Shown in pieces: positions 1 to 7,386 of a DNA stretch of 64,000 nucleotides (positions are counted from its first letter, which is position 1; the number at the start of each line of letters is the position of its first letter). Source of the DNA: Phaeodactylibacter luteus (lineage in GTDB: Bacteria; Bacteroidota; Bacteroidia; Chitinophagales; Saprospiraceae); NCBI RefSeq assembly GCF_007993045.1, contig NZ_VOOR01000033.1, positions 1-64,000 on the forward strand. The letters run 5' to 3'. The notes beneath the pieces are model-generated. The model was not told where the DNA came from. It saw nothing but the letters and a program-made list of their open reading frames with translations, and did not search any database. The translations under genes and the position numbers were made by a program.

Positions 1-141
1 CACTCTATTTCTTTTTCTTAATTGAGGGGAAGGTTTATCTAAATATAGAGCTTTTGCTTCACCCAATCGCTCAGATATTTGCGTTACTAATCTAAAAATT
101 GTGGGTGTAAGATTATATGGAGGTTTCACTGATACTATCAT
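1..141 (-). CDS. Fic family protein, N-terminal part (cut by window edge)
   Basis: An open frame of 47 codons runs from an ATG at 141-139 off the left edge. It begins MIVSVKPPYNLTPTIF and ends with SPQLRKRNRV, which resembles the N-terminal helix region of Fic proteins just before the conserved segment that often holds the inhibitory glutamate. The Fic core HPFxDGNGR would lie outside the window, so activity cannot be judged. It follows the complete Fic gene at 300-1760 on the same strand, giving two tandem Fic-like genes. Two 11-bp dyads overlap the start codon and the -7 box, which suggests tight repression, perhaps autoregulation. The DNA is AT-rich like its neighbour. Family assignment rests on the short N-terminal segment only. 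Confidence 0.6.
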   Translation of the reverse strand, partial: MIVSVKPPYNLTPTIFRLVTQISERLGEAKALYLDKPSPQLRKRNRV

Positions 142-153
142 TTGATACTATCA
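130..153 (-). promoter_or_regulatory. Twin operator-like dyads over the edge Fic start codon
   Basis: TGATACTATCA occurs at 130-140 and again at 143-153. Each is a palindrome TGATA-N-TATCA, spaced 13 bp centre to centre. The ATG (139-141) lies in and between them, and the upstream copy abuts the -7 box. This is the arrangement of a repressor operator; the bound protein is unknown. Confidence 0.55.
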
Positions 154-159
154 AATATA
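152..159 (-). promoter_or_regulatory. -7 box TATATTTG of the edge Fic gene
   Basis: On the minus strand this matches the Bacteroidota -7 consensus TAnnTTTG exactly. It ends 10 nt before the ATG, so the transcript would be almost leaderless. No convincing TTG -33 element is seen. Confidence 0.5.
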
Positions 160-220
160 CTGACTTTCTTATAGAATTGGAAAATTTAATCGATAATTAG
201 CTCATTGGCCCCAACGGCCC

Positions 221-264
221 GGCTAGCCGCAGTACGGAGCATCGCGGAGTATTGTCGGCTAGCC
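221..264. repeat. GC-rich hairpin between the two Fic genes
   Basis: GGCTAGCCG at the left and CGGCTAGCC at the right form a 9-bp stem with a longer imperfect stem inside. It is GC-rich within an AT-rich stretch, lies just past the stop of the complete Fic gene, and has no clear T-run. It could be a terminator-like structure or a small repeat. Confidence 0.35.
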
Positions 265-299
265 ATTGTTGCATGACGTACCATTTAAAACAGATTCAA

Positions 300-1760
300 C
301 TAAATTTCACTAGCTATCTGAGCCATAGTAATTGTAAGAATATTTTCTAAATGCTTATTAATATTTCTTTCTTTTGAGTCAATATCGTCGGAAACTGAAA
401 TAATATGTGGCTTAAGGTTTAAAGGGATTGTCGAATTGGAATCATCTTCTATATTAACTCCTTTATATTCTAGGAATGCTCCTATCGCAATTGCAGAATC
501 ATCATATCCGTAGTGATGAATAGAAATACCTAATTCATATTTTTTGCCATCTTTCAAATCTATACCAAAGATGAAATACGACTTAGGTAACTGTCTGTTG
601 AAAAAATAATTATGCTGAGAAGCATATGCTACAATCTGGTGATAATAATAATGCTGTTTAGATGTATCATCAGGTTTACCGCTACCGATATAAAAATCGA
701 CAGAATTATCAAATTCCTGTTCTAAACGTAATTTATAATCATTCAAAAAGTCAGAACAAATCGAGAAAATTTGCATTCTTTTTCCAGCCAACATTGATTG
801 ATATGCAAGGCGCTCTTTTTCTCTTTTGTCCTTAATCTTTCTCTTGAATATATTTGTAACTTCCTCTAATGAAGTAGAAGCAACTTCTCTTAGATTTAAT
901 GCTTCTTCTATATTCCTTCTTTGGATTTCTCCAAAATATGTTACTAAATCTTGAGGCTCACCTGTGTCTGCTTTTTCTAATGCTTTAATATATTTTTCTT
1001 TTGCCTCCTCCCGAAGAACTGTAATGGGGAAATAGTTATATTTAATAAGAATTAGGCTTGCTATGAGTCTTACAACTCTTCCATTACCATCTTGAAAAGG
1101 ATGAATTGTTGTAAAAGCATGATGAAACCATGTTGCAATAATCAAAGGATGTACTCCTTTTTCTACTAATTCTTCATAAAGAATCATTAAGCGATCCATT
1201 TCGGCTTCAACATGCTCCGGTGGACAGTATAATATTTTAGTCCCGTCATTGCGTGTTGGATTGTTTTCTCGCTCTTTGAACTTACCTTTTAATAGCGGGA
1301 TTTTGGTTTTGTTTCCGAATTGATCCCTTCCTTCAGCAAATTCTTGATTGCGAGTTGTCAATTGATGTAATTCAAGAATAAAACCTTTTGTCAAAGGTCT
1401 ATTTTCTTTGACTACATCGAATACAAAGTCAACAGCTTCTAAATGATCAGTTAAGTGACCAAACAGTTTGCTTTTATCAATATTCGAATCTCCATGGCTT
1501 ACTAATGAGGAGACGAAACCTTCCTTAATTAATGTTTCGGTCACTCCTTTATCTAAATCATACATCCTTTCTACAATACCCGTCTCAATAGCATGCCTTC
1601 TTTTTAGTCTGGACATAAACTCCTCATACTCTTTGGAGTTTTCAGCTAACACCTTTCTTCTTGAAAACCAAGATTGGGATATATCATCGACTATAGAAGT
1701 GTCAAGGTTTCCCCATTCTTGACCAAAAGAAATATAGTTCCAAATACGATTGACTTTCAT
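300..1760 (-). CDS. Fic family protein (probable AMP-transferase)
   Basis: Fic enzymes usually transfer AMP from ATP to hydroxyl groups of target proteins. The 486-residue product carries the catalytic motif HPFQDGNGR at residues 220-228 with its histidine and phosphate-binding loop intact. An N-terminal TGIVER (60-65) fits the T-x-x-x-E core of the inhibitory helix of class II Fic proteins, although the usual next residue G/N is R. About 200 residues follow the Fic core with no domain I recognise; this is longer than many stand-alone Fic proteins. The start MKVNRIWNYI gives a normal N terminus. The gene is clearly AT-rich compared with the rest of the window and sits next to a second Fic gene, which suggests horizontal acquisition. 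No antitoxin-like partner is visible. Confidence 0.88.
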   Translation of the reverse strand: MKVNRIWNYISFGQEWGNLDTSIVDDISQSWFSRRKVLAENSKEYEEFMSRLKRRHAIETGIVERMYDLDKGVTETLIKEGFVSSLVSHGDSNIDKSKLFGHLTDHLEAVDFVFDVVKENRPLTKGFILELHQLTTRNQEFAEGRDQFGNKTKIPLLKGKFKERENNPTRNDGTKILYCPPEHVEAEMDRLMILYEELVEKGVHPLIIATWFHHAFTTIHPFQDGNGRVVRLIASLILIKYNYFPITVLREEAKEKYIKALEKADTGEPQDLVTYFGEIQRRNIEEALNLREVASTSLEEVTNIFKRKIKDKREKERLAYQSMLAGKRMQIFSICSDFLNDYKLRLEQEFDNSVDFYIGSGKPDDTSKQHYYYHQIVAYASQHNYFFNRQLPKSYFIFGIDLKDGKKYELGISIHHYGYDDSAIAIGAFLEYKGVNIEDDSNSTIPLNLKPHIISVSDDIDSKERNINKHLENILTITMAQIASEI

Positions 1761-1895
1761 TATTCTTCAGATTAGCTTCATTTAAAAACGGAAATTCAAG
1801 ATAAGAGTTTCATGTTAGATATTTATATTTATGTCATGCAACTCGCTAATACACGCACTTTCCCCCCAATTTGTTACCCTTTCCCCACTTTTCCC

Positions 1896-2063
1896 TAGTG
1901 GTCTGTCAAGTGTTAATTTATGGGTTGAGTGGGAGCGGATTTTGAGGCTAAATCAAGGCGGATGTTCCCGCGCATAGCAGCGCTACGTAAGGGGTTGTCC
2001 AACGAAGAGTAGCCTCAAAATCCGCCGCAGGCAACCCCTAGTTTTAGCCTTGACAGACCACTA
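1896..2063. mobile_element. Palindromic MITE-like element, type 1
   Basis: The 168-bp element has perfect 15-bp terminal inverted repeats (TAGTGGTCTGTCAAG) bounded by TA, as in TA-targeting (IS630/Tc1-type) elements. The whole element is one long imperfect palindrome around AGC near 1980. It codes for nothing. Inside, the left arm has CTAAATCAAGGCG and the right arm AACGAAGAGTAG, a motif pair also found in the elements at 23321 and 58457, whose ends differ. Confidence 0.65.
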
Positions 2064-2198
2064 TGCTGAGCCTAACCTACTTGCAGCGCCCGGCACGCCA
2101 CGCTACAGCCCAGACAATGCTACCTACCTGCCAACAGGAAAACCTAGCCCGGCGGTGGGCTCATAAGGCTATCCGGCGGTAACATGCGGAAGCCCTGA

Positions 2199-2300
2199 CG
2201 CCGGACTAGCGCTGCGCAGGGGTGGCAAGCCCGATAGGGCCGAGCGGACAGCGAGCCCCGGAGCATAGCGACCCCCTGCCTACCGGCAGGGGGAGGCCCC
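2199..2300 (+). repeat. Dispersed intergenic repeat, copy A
   Basis: The core AAGCCCGATAGGGCCGAGCG is followed by AGCGAGCCCCGGAGCATAGCG and a variable CCTGCC/GGCAGG hairpin. The same core appears at seven other intergenic places in this window. The rest of the gene-free stretch 1761-2571 holds the element at 1896 and otherwise nothing I recognise. Confidence 0.75.
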
Positions 2301-2549
2301 AACCTGACAGCCGGCGGCTACAATCCGAACCTTGCCCCTTCCTGGCTTATCCTTAGCCCGGCCTCTTCTACTGCCCGCTGCGCAGGGCTGCCCGGCGCTC
2401 CGGTAGGCACTGAGCGCTCACAACTGACAGACATCAGCAAGAAAAAGGGGCACAAAATGCACAGCAAACACAGTTTTTGTTTTTTGGCACAGTTGTTGTA
2501 ATTGATTAATTGGTTAAAAAAGTCTGAATTACGATTTGTTTGAAAGTAG

Positions 2550-2575
2550 CCTGCACCTGTTGCAGGCTTTTTTAT
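2550..2575 (+). terminator. Terminator-like hairpin reading rightward
   Basis: AGCCTGCA-CCTGT-TGCAGGCT is followed by TTTTTT on the plus strand. It points into the 3' end of the minus-strand GreA-like gene, whose stop codon lies in the T-run. No plus-strand gene lies to the left, so it may end an unseen small RNA or simply serve the minus-strand gene as a hairpin. Confidence 0.45.
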
Positions 2576-3033
2576 GCCACCTCAAGGATAGCCTCCTCCT
2601 GCCCATTGAAGGCCACTTTATCCCCTGCCGATTTCCCAAGCAATTGCTGCGCCAAGGGGGCCTGAGTAGAGATGCAATAAACGGGCTCCCCCTCCAGCAG
2701 CACTTTGCCGAGGCTGGCCGACAGAAAGTAACGCCTATGCTGAGTGCGCACGAGGCTGCCGGAACGGATGTTGGGCCCGCTGTAGTCCGGCAAGGCCTTG
2801 AGCTGCTGCAGCTGAAGCCTTGCCTGATCGAGCTGCGACATGATTTTGTCCTCTTCCATCTGCATCATGGCACGGCCGGTCTCGTACTTATCGCCTGCAC
2901 TGCTCTTGGTCTCGTTATTGCGGGCCGATTGTATGGACTCCACCGCCCGCTGCAGCTCCTCCGCCCGTTTTTGCAAAGCTGCCAGGCATTGTGCCTTTAG
3001 CCGCCCCTTCATCGTATGCCCCCATTTTTCCAT
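2572..3033 (-). CDS. GreA/GreB-like C-terminal domain protein
   Basis: The 153-residue protein has an N-terminal helical part with the GreA-type stretch SSAGDKYETGRAM (about 45-57) and a C-terminal beta domain ending in TQAPLAQQLLGKSAGDKV, typical of the FKBP-like C domain of GreA/GreB transcript-cleavage factors. The usual N-terminal coiled coil is short, as in Bacteroidota homologues often listed under a wrong 3-oxoacyl-ACP synthase name. It probably contacts RNA polymerase; cleavage activity cannot be inferred. The start MEKWGH is used; an internal MKGRLK eight residues in is an alternative. It lies 54 bp after the paaY-like gene on the same strand, so the two may be co-transcribed. Confidence 0.7.
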   Translation of the reverse strand: MEKWGHTMKGRLKAQCLAALQKRAEELQRAVESIQSARNNETKSSAGDKYETGRAMMQMEEDKIMSQLDQARLQLQQLKALPDYSGPNIRSGSLVRTQHRRYFLSASLGKVLLEGEPVYCISTQAPLAQQLLGKSAGDKVAFNGQEEAILEVA

Positions 3034-3087
3034 GGCTCTTGATCATTGATTTTACAAAACTGCCCGCCGCCTTTCGTGGCGCGCAGG

Positions 3088-3687
3088 TTACTTCGCCCGC
3101 CTGATAGCTTCCCAAGTTTCATACAACGCCTCCTGCCGTGGGCGGTCGGCAGGCACCGCCCTCAGGGGCTCGCAAGGCTTGAGGTGGCTGTGGCAATCTG
3201 CAGGCAAGGATTGGTACAACTGCGTGCCCTTGGTTTTCCAAGCGATCATCTCATCGCTGACCCGCTTGATGACCTTGGCAGGGTTGCCCAACACGAGGCT
3301 GCGGGGCGGTATGACTTCCCTCGCTTTTATGAAAGAAAGGGCGCCGACAATGGACTCCGCGCCTAAAATGACGTTGTCCATCACCACACTGTTCATCCCG
3401 ACCATACAGTTGGGGCCTATGTGCGCCCCATGTATGATGGCCCCGTGCCCGATGTGCGCAGCGGCTTCTAAGCGTACCGTGACGCCCGGGAACATGTGAA
3501 TAGTGCAGTTCTCCTGTACGTTGCAGCCATCTTCGATGACGATGCCGCCCCAGTCCCCGCGGATAGCAGCCCCAGGGCCGATGTAAACGTCTTTGCCAAT
3601 AATCACATTCCCGGTAACGGCGGCTTGCGGATGTATGAAAGCCGACTCGTGCACGACTGGGATGAAGCCTTTAAATTCGTAAGTCAT
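3088..3687 (-). CDS. paaY: PaaY-type hexapeptide-repeat protein (gamma-carbonic anhydrase family)
   Basis: The 199-residue product is a left-handed beta-helix protein. Hexapeptide turns (IHPQAAVTGNVIIGKDVYIGP, then AHIGHGAIIHGAHIGPNCMVG) run through residues 17-105 and include the histidines that bind metal in gamma-carbonic anhydrases (IHMF, HIGHGAIIHG). The C-terminal helix region with NPAKVIKRVSDEMIAWK matches PaaY, a thioesterase-like protein that relieves CoA trapping in phenylacetate breakdown. Two other paa-type genes lie 35 kb away (38469 and 39040), which supports a phenylacetate role, but the gene is not linked to them here. A general carbonic-anhydrase-like role cannot be excluded. 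Confidence 0.75.
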   Translation of the reverse strand: MTYEFKGFIPVVHESAFIHPQAAVTGNVIIGKDVYIGPGAAIRGDWGGIVIEDGCNVQENCTIHMFPGVTVRLEAAAHIGHGAIIHGAHIGPNCMVGMNSVVMDNVILGAESIVGALSFIKAREVIPPRSLVLGNPAKVIKRVSDEMIAWKTKGTQLYQSLPADCHSHLKPCEPLRAVPADRPRQEALYETWEAIRRAK

Positions 3688-3893
3688 ATTTTTTGGTTAG
3701 GTTATTCGCAAGCTTGCGTAACAAAAAGGCAAATTAGCCATTATAAAGTGGACGGACCAAAAGCAGGGCACATTCTTGCAGCGGTGCGCCCCGACCGTTG
3801 CCTCCGCTCCTTTGGGCAAGGCTAGCGCGGGCGGCACCTCCCCTGCCCTTTTGCTGAAAAGGCTTTACACTAAAAAGCATGCCACCACACCAA

Positions 3894-4778
3894 ATGACTT
3901 GGACCTACGTGAGCGACAGCGGACAGCAGTACGTTGTCGGCCTTTTCCACAGTGTGCAGGAAGGCCATTTCATGGTCTATGTCAACCAAAAAGTCGTCCT
4001 GATCGATTTTCAGGTCTTCGCCACCAAAACCTATCCCCTATTCTTAGAAGACGAGCTCTTCGAGATAGAAGTGGAACGGCGCAACGGGCAGTACTACTAT
4101 GGCTTCTCCATGGACCGGGAGGCCGATACCCCGCGCAACCGCGCCCGCAAAGTCATGGAACGGCTGCACTGGAAACAGACCTTGATCTTCATTGGGGCAC
4201 TGGCCATCGGGGTAGCAGCCATACTGGCGCTGGGGAAACGCCTTGCACCAGAAAAAGGGCCAGACGAGGAAGAGCTCGCCCTGCTGTTGGACCTCGAAGG
4301 GCGGGCCGACTCCGGACGTATAGAAGCCGTGTACCAGCACGAAGGCTTTATGGCTATCCGCTATGCTTTTGGGCCCGATGGCCAAACCCGCCAAGGGCGG
4401 ACCATGGTGGAAGGGGCAGATGCCCCCATTTTGCCCAACGGGCTGAGGCTCAGCCCAGGCGATAGGTTTGAAGTCCGTTACTTGCCCAACAACCCCGGGC
4501 TCAATCAATTGGACATTCATTCCCCTACGCCCGCACAATTGCAACAGTACAAGCTCCAGGCCTTAGCAAAACAAATGCTGGCCCACCCCGGACAAACCAA
4601 GGCCTATGCACAGTGCCTGGTGCAGCAAGCTTATGAAACCGAAGGGCTTCAGGGGCTGGCCGCTGTATTGGAACAAGAGACCGATGTGAGCGAAAACCCC
4701 TGGGCCAATTCACAGCGCTACCTCCGCCTACTGCGCAGCCCCGATTTCCGGAAACGGCTGGACGAACGGTGCTGGTAA
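3894..4778 (+). CDS. Hypothetical single-pass membrane protein
   Basis: I do not recognise this protein. The reading frame opens at 3879 (MPPHQM), and MTWTYVSDSGQQYVVGLF at 3894 is an equally good start. The first ~95 residues look like a small beta-rich cytoplasmic domain, followed by one membrane segment (LIFIGALAIGVAAILALG, about 100-118) and a ~170-residue soluble part containing an RYAFGPDGQTRQG segment like DUF3592-type beta domains, ending in helices. It stands alone between the divergent paaY gene and scpB; intergenic repeat copy B follows its stop. Confidence 0.6.
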   Translation: MTWTYVSDSGQQYVVGLFHSVQEGHFMVYVNQKVVLIDFQVFATKTYPLFLEDELFEIEVERRNGQYYYGFSMDREADTPRNRARKVMERLHWKQTLIFIGALAIGVAAILALGKRLAPEKGPDEEELALLLDLEGRADSGRIEAVYQHEGFMAIRYAFGPDGQTRQGRTMVEGADAPILPNGLRLSPGDRFEVRYLPNNPGLNQLDIHSPTPAQLQQYKLQALAKQMLAHPGQTKAYAQCLVQQAYETEGLQGLAAVLEQETDVSENPWANSQRYLRLLRSPDFRKRLDERCW

Positions 4779-4806
4779 GGGCGCCAAACAGATGGCCCTT
4801 TTGGTT

Positions 4807-4914
4807 TGGGGGCTTCCCCCTGCCGCCGGGCAGGGGGCCGCTATGCTGCGGGGCTCGCTATCCGCTCGGCCCTAACGGGCTTGACACCCCTCCGCAGCGC
4901 TAGCCCGGTGCCAT
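4807..4914 (-). repeat. Dispersed intergenic repeat, copy B
   Basis: Reverse-oriented copy: CGCTATGCTGCGGGGCTCGC, then CCGCTCGGCCCTAACGGGC and CACCCCTCCGCAGCGCTAG. The tetraloop in GCCC-N4-GGGC is altered relative to copy A while the stem is kept. A CCTGCC/GGCAGG-type hairpin precedes the core. Confidence 0.75.
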
Positions 4915-5005
4915 CCTGGAGCTAGCAAGGCTGCCCAATTTGAGCTTCCGCCCGCAAACAGCCGCTAAAAACAACCTGCCCCTCCCTCTTCTTGCCCCCT
5001 TCCCT

Positions 5006-5013
5006 TATATTTG
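5006..5013 (+). promoter_or_regulatory. -7 box TATATTTG of scpB
   Basis: This is an exact TAnnTTTG match 41 bp before the proposed TTG start of scpB. It lies inside the longer open frame that begins with ATG at 4940, which argues against that upstream start. Confidence 0.5.
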
Positions 5014-5053
5014 TGGGCTGGCAATTTTGCCAGCAGCCATAAGCTCTTTTGCA

Positions 5054-5662
5054 TTGGACCCTATCACCACCCACATTGAAAGCCTGATTTTTGCTTCCGA
5101 TCAGCCGGTTTCCCTAAAAGAGATCTGCGCCTGCTTAAGAGAAGCCCTTGAGGCCCATATACAAGAAGAGGAAGCACTGTCCCATATCGACACCCTACGG
5201 GAACGGTACGCCGGAGATCATTTCGCATTTGAGCTGGCAGAAATTGCCGGCGGCTTTCAGTTCCTGACCAAGCCGGCCTTCCACCCTACGGTAGGGGTAT
5301 ACCTCAAACAGACTACCCGCAAACGGCTGTCCCGCTCCGCTTTGGAGACCCTAGCCATCATTGCCTACCGGCAGCCCATCAGCAAATCAGAGATGGAGCG
5401 CATCCGGGGCGTCAGCTGTGATTATGCAGTGCAAAAACTATTGGAAAAGGAGCTTGTTGAAATTAAGGGCCGGGAAGAAGGGCCGGGCCGGCCACTGCTC
5501 TACGGCACAAGCCCCAAGTTTATGGACTACTTCGGGCTAAAGTCGCTGGAAGACCTGCCCACGCCCAAAGAGTTCAAAGAAGCCGACTTTGCGATCGGGG
5601 AGAAAGCCCCTATCGAAGAAGAAGTGGCGGAAGGGCGGGGCACAGCCGAAGAAGAGGAATAA
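5054..5662 (+). CDS. scpB: Segregation and condensation protein B
   Basis: ScpB dimerises and, with ScpA, binds SMC to form the bacterial condensin. The product has two winged-helix domains: the first around LIFASDQPVSLKEICACL, the second with ETLAIIAYRQPISKSEMERIRGV and the family signature GRPLLYGTSPKFMDYFGL near the end, then an acidic tail. The longer frame from ATG 4940 adds a proline-rich segment unlike any ScpB and covers a TATATTTG promoter. I therefore place the start at TTG 5054 (reading MDPITTHIESL). No scpA or smc is in the window, so it stands apart from its partners, which is common. Confidence 0.85.
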   Translation: MDPITTHIESLIFASDQPVSLKEICACLREALEAHIQEEEALSHIDTLRERYAGDHFAFELAEIAGGFQFLTKPAFHPTVGVYLKQTTRKRLSRSALETLAIIAYRQPISKSEMERIRGVSCDYAVQKLLEKELVEIKGREEGPGRPLLYGTSPKFMDYFGLKSLEDLPTPKEFKEADFAIGEKAPIEEEVAEGRGTAEEEE

Positions 5663-5720
5663 GGGATCCTAGGTTTAGCATCTCTGAGCCGGCTTTTCCA
5701 TTACCAAAAACAAACAGAAA

Positions 5721-6257
5721 ATGTCACACCCAACCGAAAAACCATTGGTCAATAGGATTGCTAACAGCGGCCTGATCACCATCAAGATGGAGCAATTTTT
5801 CCCTGAGGCGCCAATAGCACACTTCGATATCAAAGATTATCTTTTCAAAGCGCTGCTGCTGAAGGAAAAAGATTTCAGAGCCGCTATGCAGGCTCATGAC
5901 TGGGAGCAGTACAAAGGTAAGATACTGCTGGCCTACTGCTCTTCCGATGCCATCATACCCATGTGGGCCTACATGCTGATCGCGTCCTACGCCGCCCCCT
6001 TTGCCGAAGATGTGTTCGCAGGGCAGCCGGAAGACTACTACCGCGCTCATTTCACGAAAGTGTTCAGCAGCTTAGACCTTGCCCCCTACCAAGATGGCCG
6101 GATCATCCTGAAAGGCTGCACAGAGGGCAAGCCCATCCCCCCTCAAGCCTACCTGGAGCTGACCAAACGGCTGCGCCCAATCGCCAAGAGCATCATGTTC
6201 GGAGAGCCTTGCTCTACCGTGCCGATTTATAAAAAGCCCAAGAACAATACCCCCTAG
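5721..6257 (+). CDS. DUF2480 family protein
   Basis: This 178-residue soluble protein matches the conserved Bacteroidota family DUF2480 (N-terminal NRIANSGLITIKMEQFFPE, a central YKGKILLAYCSSDAIIPMWAYMLI, and C-terminal PIAKSIMFGEPCSTVPIYKKPK). The function is unknown. Two conserved cysteine-containing patches (AYCSSDAI and GEPCSTVP) are visible. It lies 58 bp after scpB and probably shares its transcript. Family assignment is from recognised motifs. Confidence 0.75.
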   Translation: MSHPTEKPLVNRIANSGLITIKMEQFFPEAPIAHFDIKDYLFKALLLKEKDFRAAMQAHDWEQYKGKILLAYCSSDAIIPMWAYMLIASYAAPFAEDVFAGQPEDYYRAHFTKVFSSLDLAPYQDGRIILKGCTEGKPIPPQAYLELTKRLRPIAKSIMFGEPCSTVPIYKKPKNNTP

Positions 6258-6398
6258 CCGGGCGGGCACTGACCGCTCAACAGAATGTTAAGGAAGCCCG
6301 GTGCGTTGCTGATCGCCCGCAGAAATTGTAAATTCACTGTCCAGCGATTACAGGAATTGATTAACACGCGCTCCTCCGTTGAGCAGAAAACAGCGACC

Positions 6399-7304
6399 AT
6401 GAACACAAAAATGCTAACCGTTGTCAACCTAGCCTTAGCCGGCTTCCTTGGCTTTGCAGTACTGACAGGCACCACCCCTGAGGCGTCCCCCGGATCAACT
6501 GCCGGGGCCGTCCCCCAGATCATCAAGCCCGTAGATTTAGACCGCTCTTTCCACTTTGCGGGCGAAGCCCTCCCCATGGACAATTTCGATGTAAGGGAGC
6601 GGCTAGACCGGGAGCTCCTCGTCAATACTTACTGGCACAGCAATACAATGCTCAATATCAAGAGCGCCTACAAGTTTTTCCCAATGATGGAACAGACGCT
6701 CAAGGAGTATGGCATACCTGAAGATTTTAAATACCTGGCTGTTGCAGAAAGCAGCTTGAGGAATGCCGTCTCCCCTGCCGGAGCCCGGGGCTTATGGCAA
6801 TTGATGTCGCCCACCGCACGCGAGTATGGCCTGGAGATCAGCGACGATGTGGATGAAAGGTACCATTATGAGAAAGCCACCGTAGCGGCATGCAAAATGC
6901 TGAACAGCTATTACAAAAACTTCGGAAGCTGGACCACTGTTGCCGCAGCCTACAATGCCGGCTACGGGCGCATCAAGAGCGAAATGGAGGCACAACGCGC
7001 GGAGTCTTATTACGACCTCAACCTCAATGCAGAGACCTCCCGCTACGTTTTCCGCCTCGTTGCCATAAAGGAAATCCTCAGCCGGCCATCTGACTTCGGG
7101 TTCTACCTCGAGGAGGAAGATGGCTACCCGCCTCTGGACAACTTCAAGACCGTCGAGGTCTCATCGTCCATCCCCAACCTTGGAGATTTCGCCCTGGAGC
7201 AAGGCACAACTTACCGGATGCTCAAAGTATTCAACCCTTGGCTCATCAGCTCCAGCCTGACGGTCAGGCCCGGAAAAACATATGAGATAAAAATCCCGAA
7301 ATAA
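6399..7304 (+). CDS. Secreted lytic transglycosylase (SLT/MltD type)
   Basis: It cleaves peptidoglycan glycan strands, leaving 1,6-anhydro ends, in the periplasm. The SLT domain shows the catalytic glutamate in AVAESSLRN, then SPAGARGLWQLMSPTAREYGL and AAAYNAGYGRI, in the usual order. The N terminus from ATG 6399 (MNTKMLTVVNLALAGFLGFAVL) is a signal sequence; the frame extends upstream to 6285 but those residues are not signal-like. The C terminus (about 250-301) resembles one degenerate LysM-like module (EQGTTYRMLKVFNPWL ... VRPGKTYEIKIPK). A strong bidirectional terminator follows. Confidence 0.82.
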   Translation: MNTKMLTVVNLALAGFLGFAVLTGTTPEASPGSTAGAVPQIIKPVDLDRSFHFAGEALPMDNFDVRERLDRELLVNTYWHSNTMLNIKSAYKFFPMMEQTLKEYGIPEDFKYLAVAESSLRNAVSPAGARGLWQLMSPTAREYGLEISDDVDERYHYEKATVAACKMLNSYYKNFGSWTTVAAAYNAGYGRIKSEMEAQRAESYYDLNLNAETSRYVFRLVAIKEILSRPSDFGFYLEEEDGYPPLDNFKTVEVSSSIPNLGDFALEQGTTYRMLKVFNPWLISSSLTVRPGKTYEIKIPK

Positions 7305-7320
7305 CCCACAAGGAACCCCA

Positions 7321-7369
7321 AACTAATAAGAGGCTGCCCCCAAACTGATGGGGCAGCCTCTTATTAGTT
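7321..7369. terminator. Bidirectional terminator between convergent genes
   Basis: A perfect 20-bp stem (AACTAATAAGAGGCTGCCCC and its complement) encloses a 9-nt loop. The A/T-rich foot serves both the transglycosylase gene and the converging secreted-protein gene. Confidence 0.8.
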
Positions 7370-7386
7370 GGCAGGGTGGCAGGCCT

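Noticed and set aside
3776-4465. 229-residue Arg/Pro-rich plus-strand frame
   Set aside because: Overlaps the 3894-4778 gene in another frame; Arg/Pro-rich composition is typical of GC-rich shadow frames.
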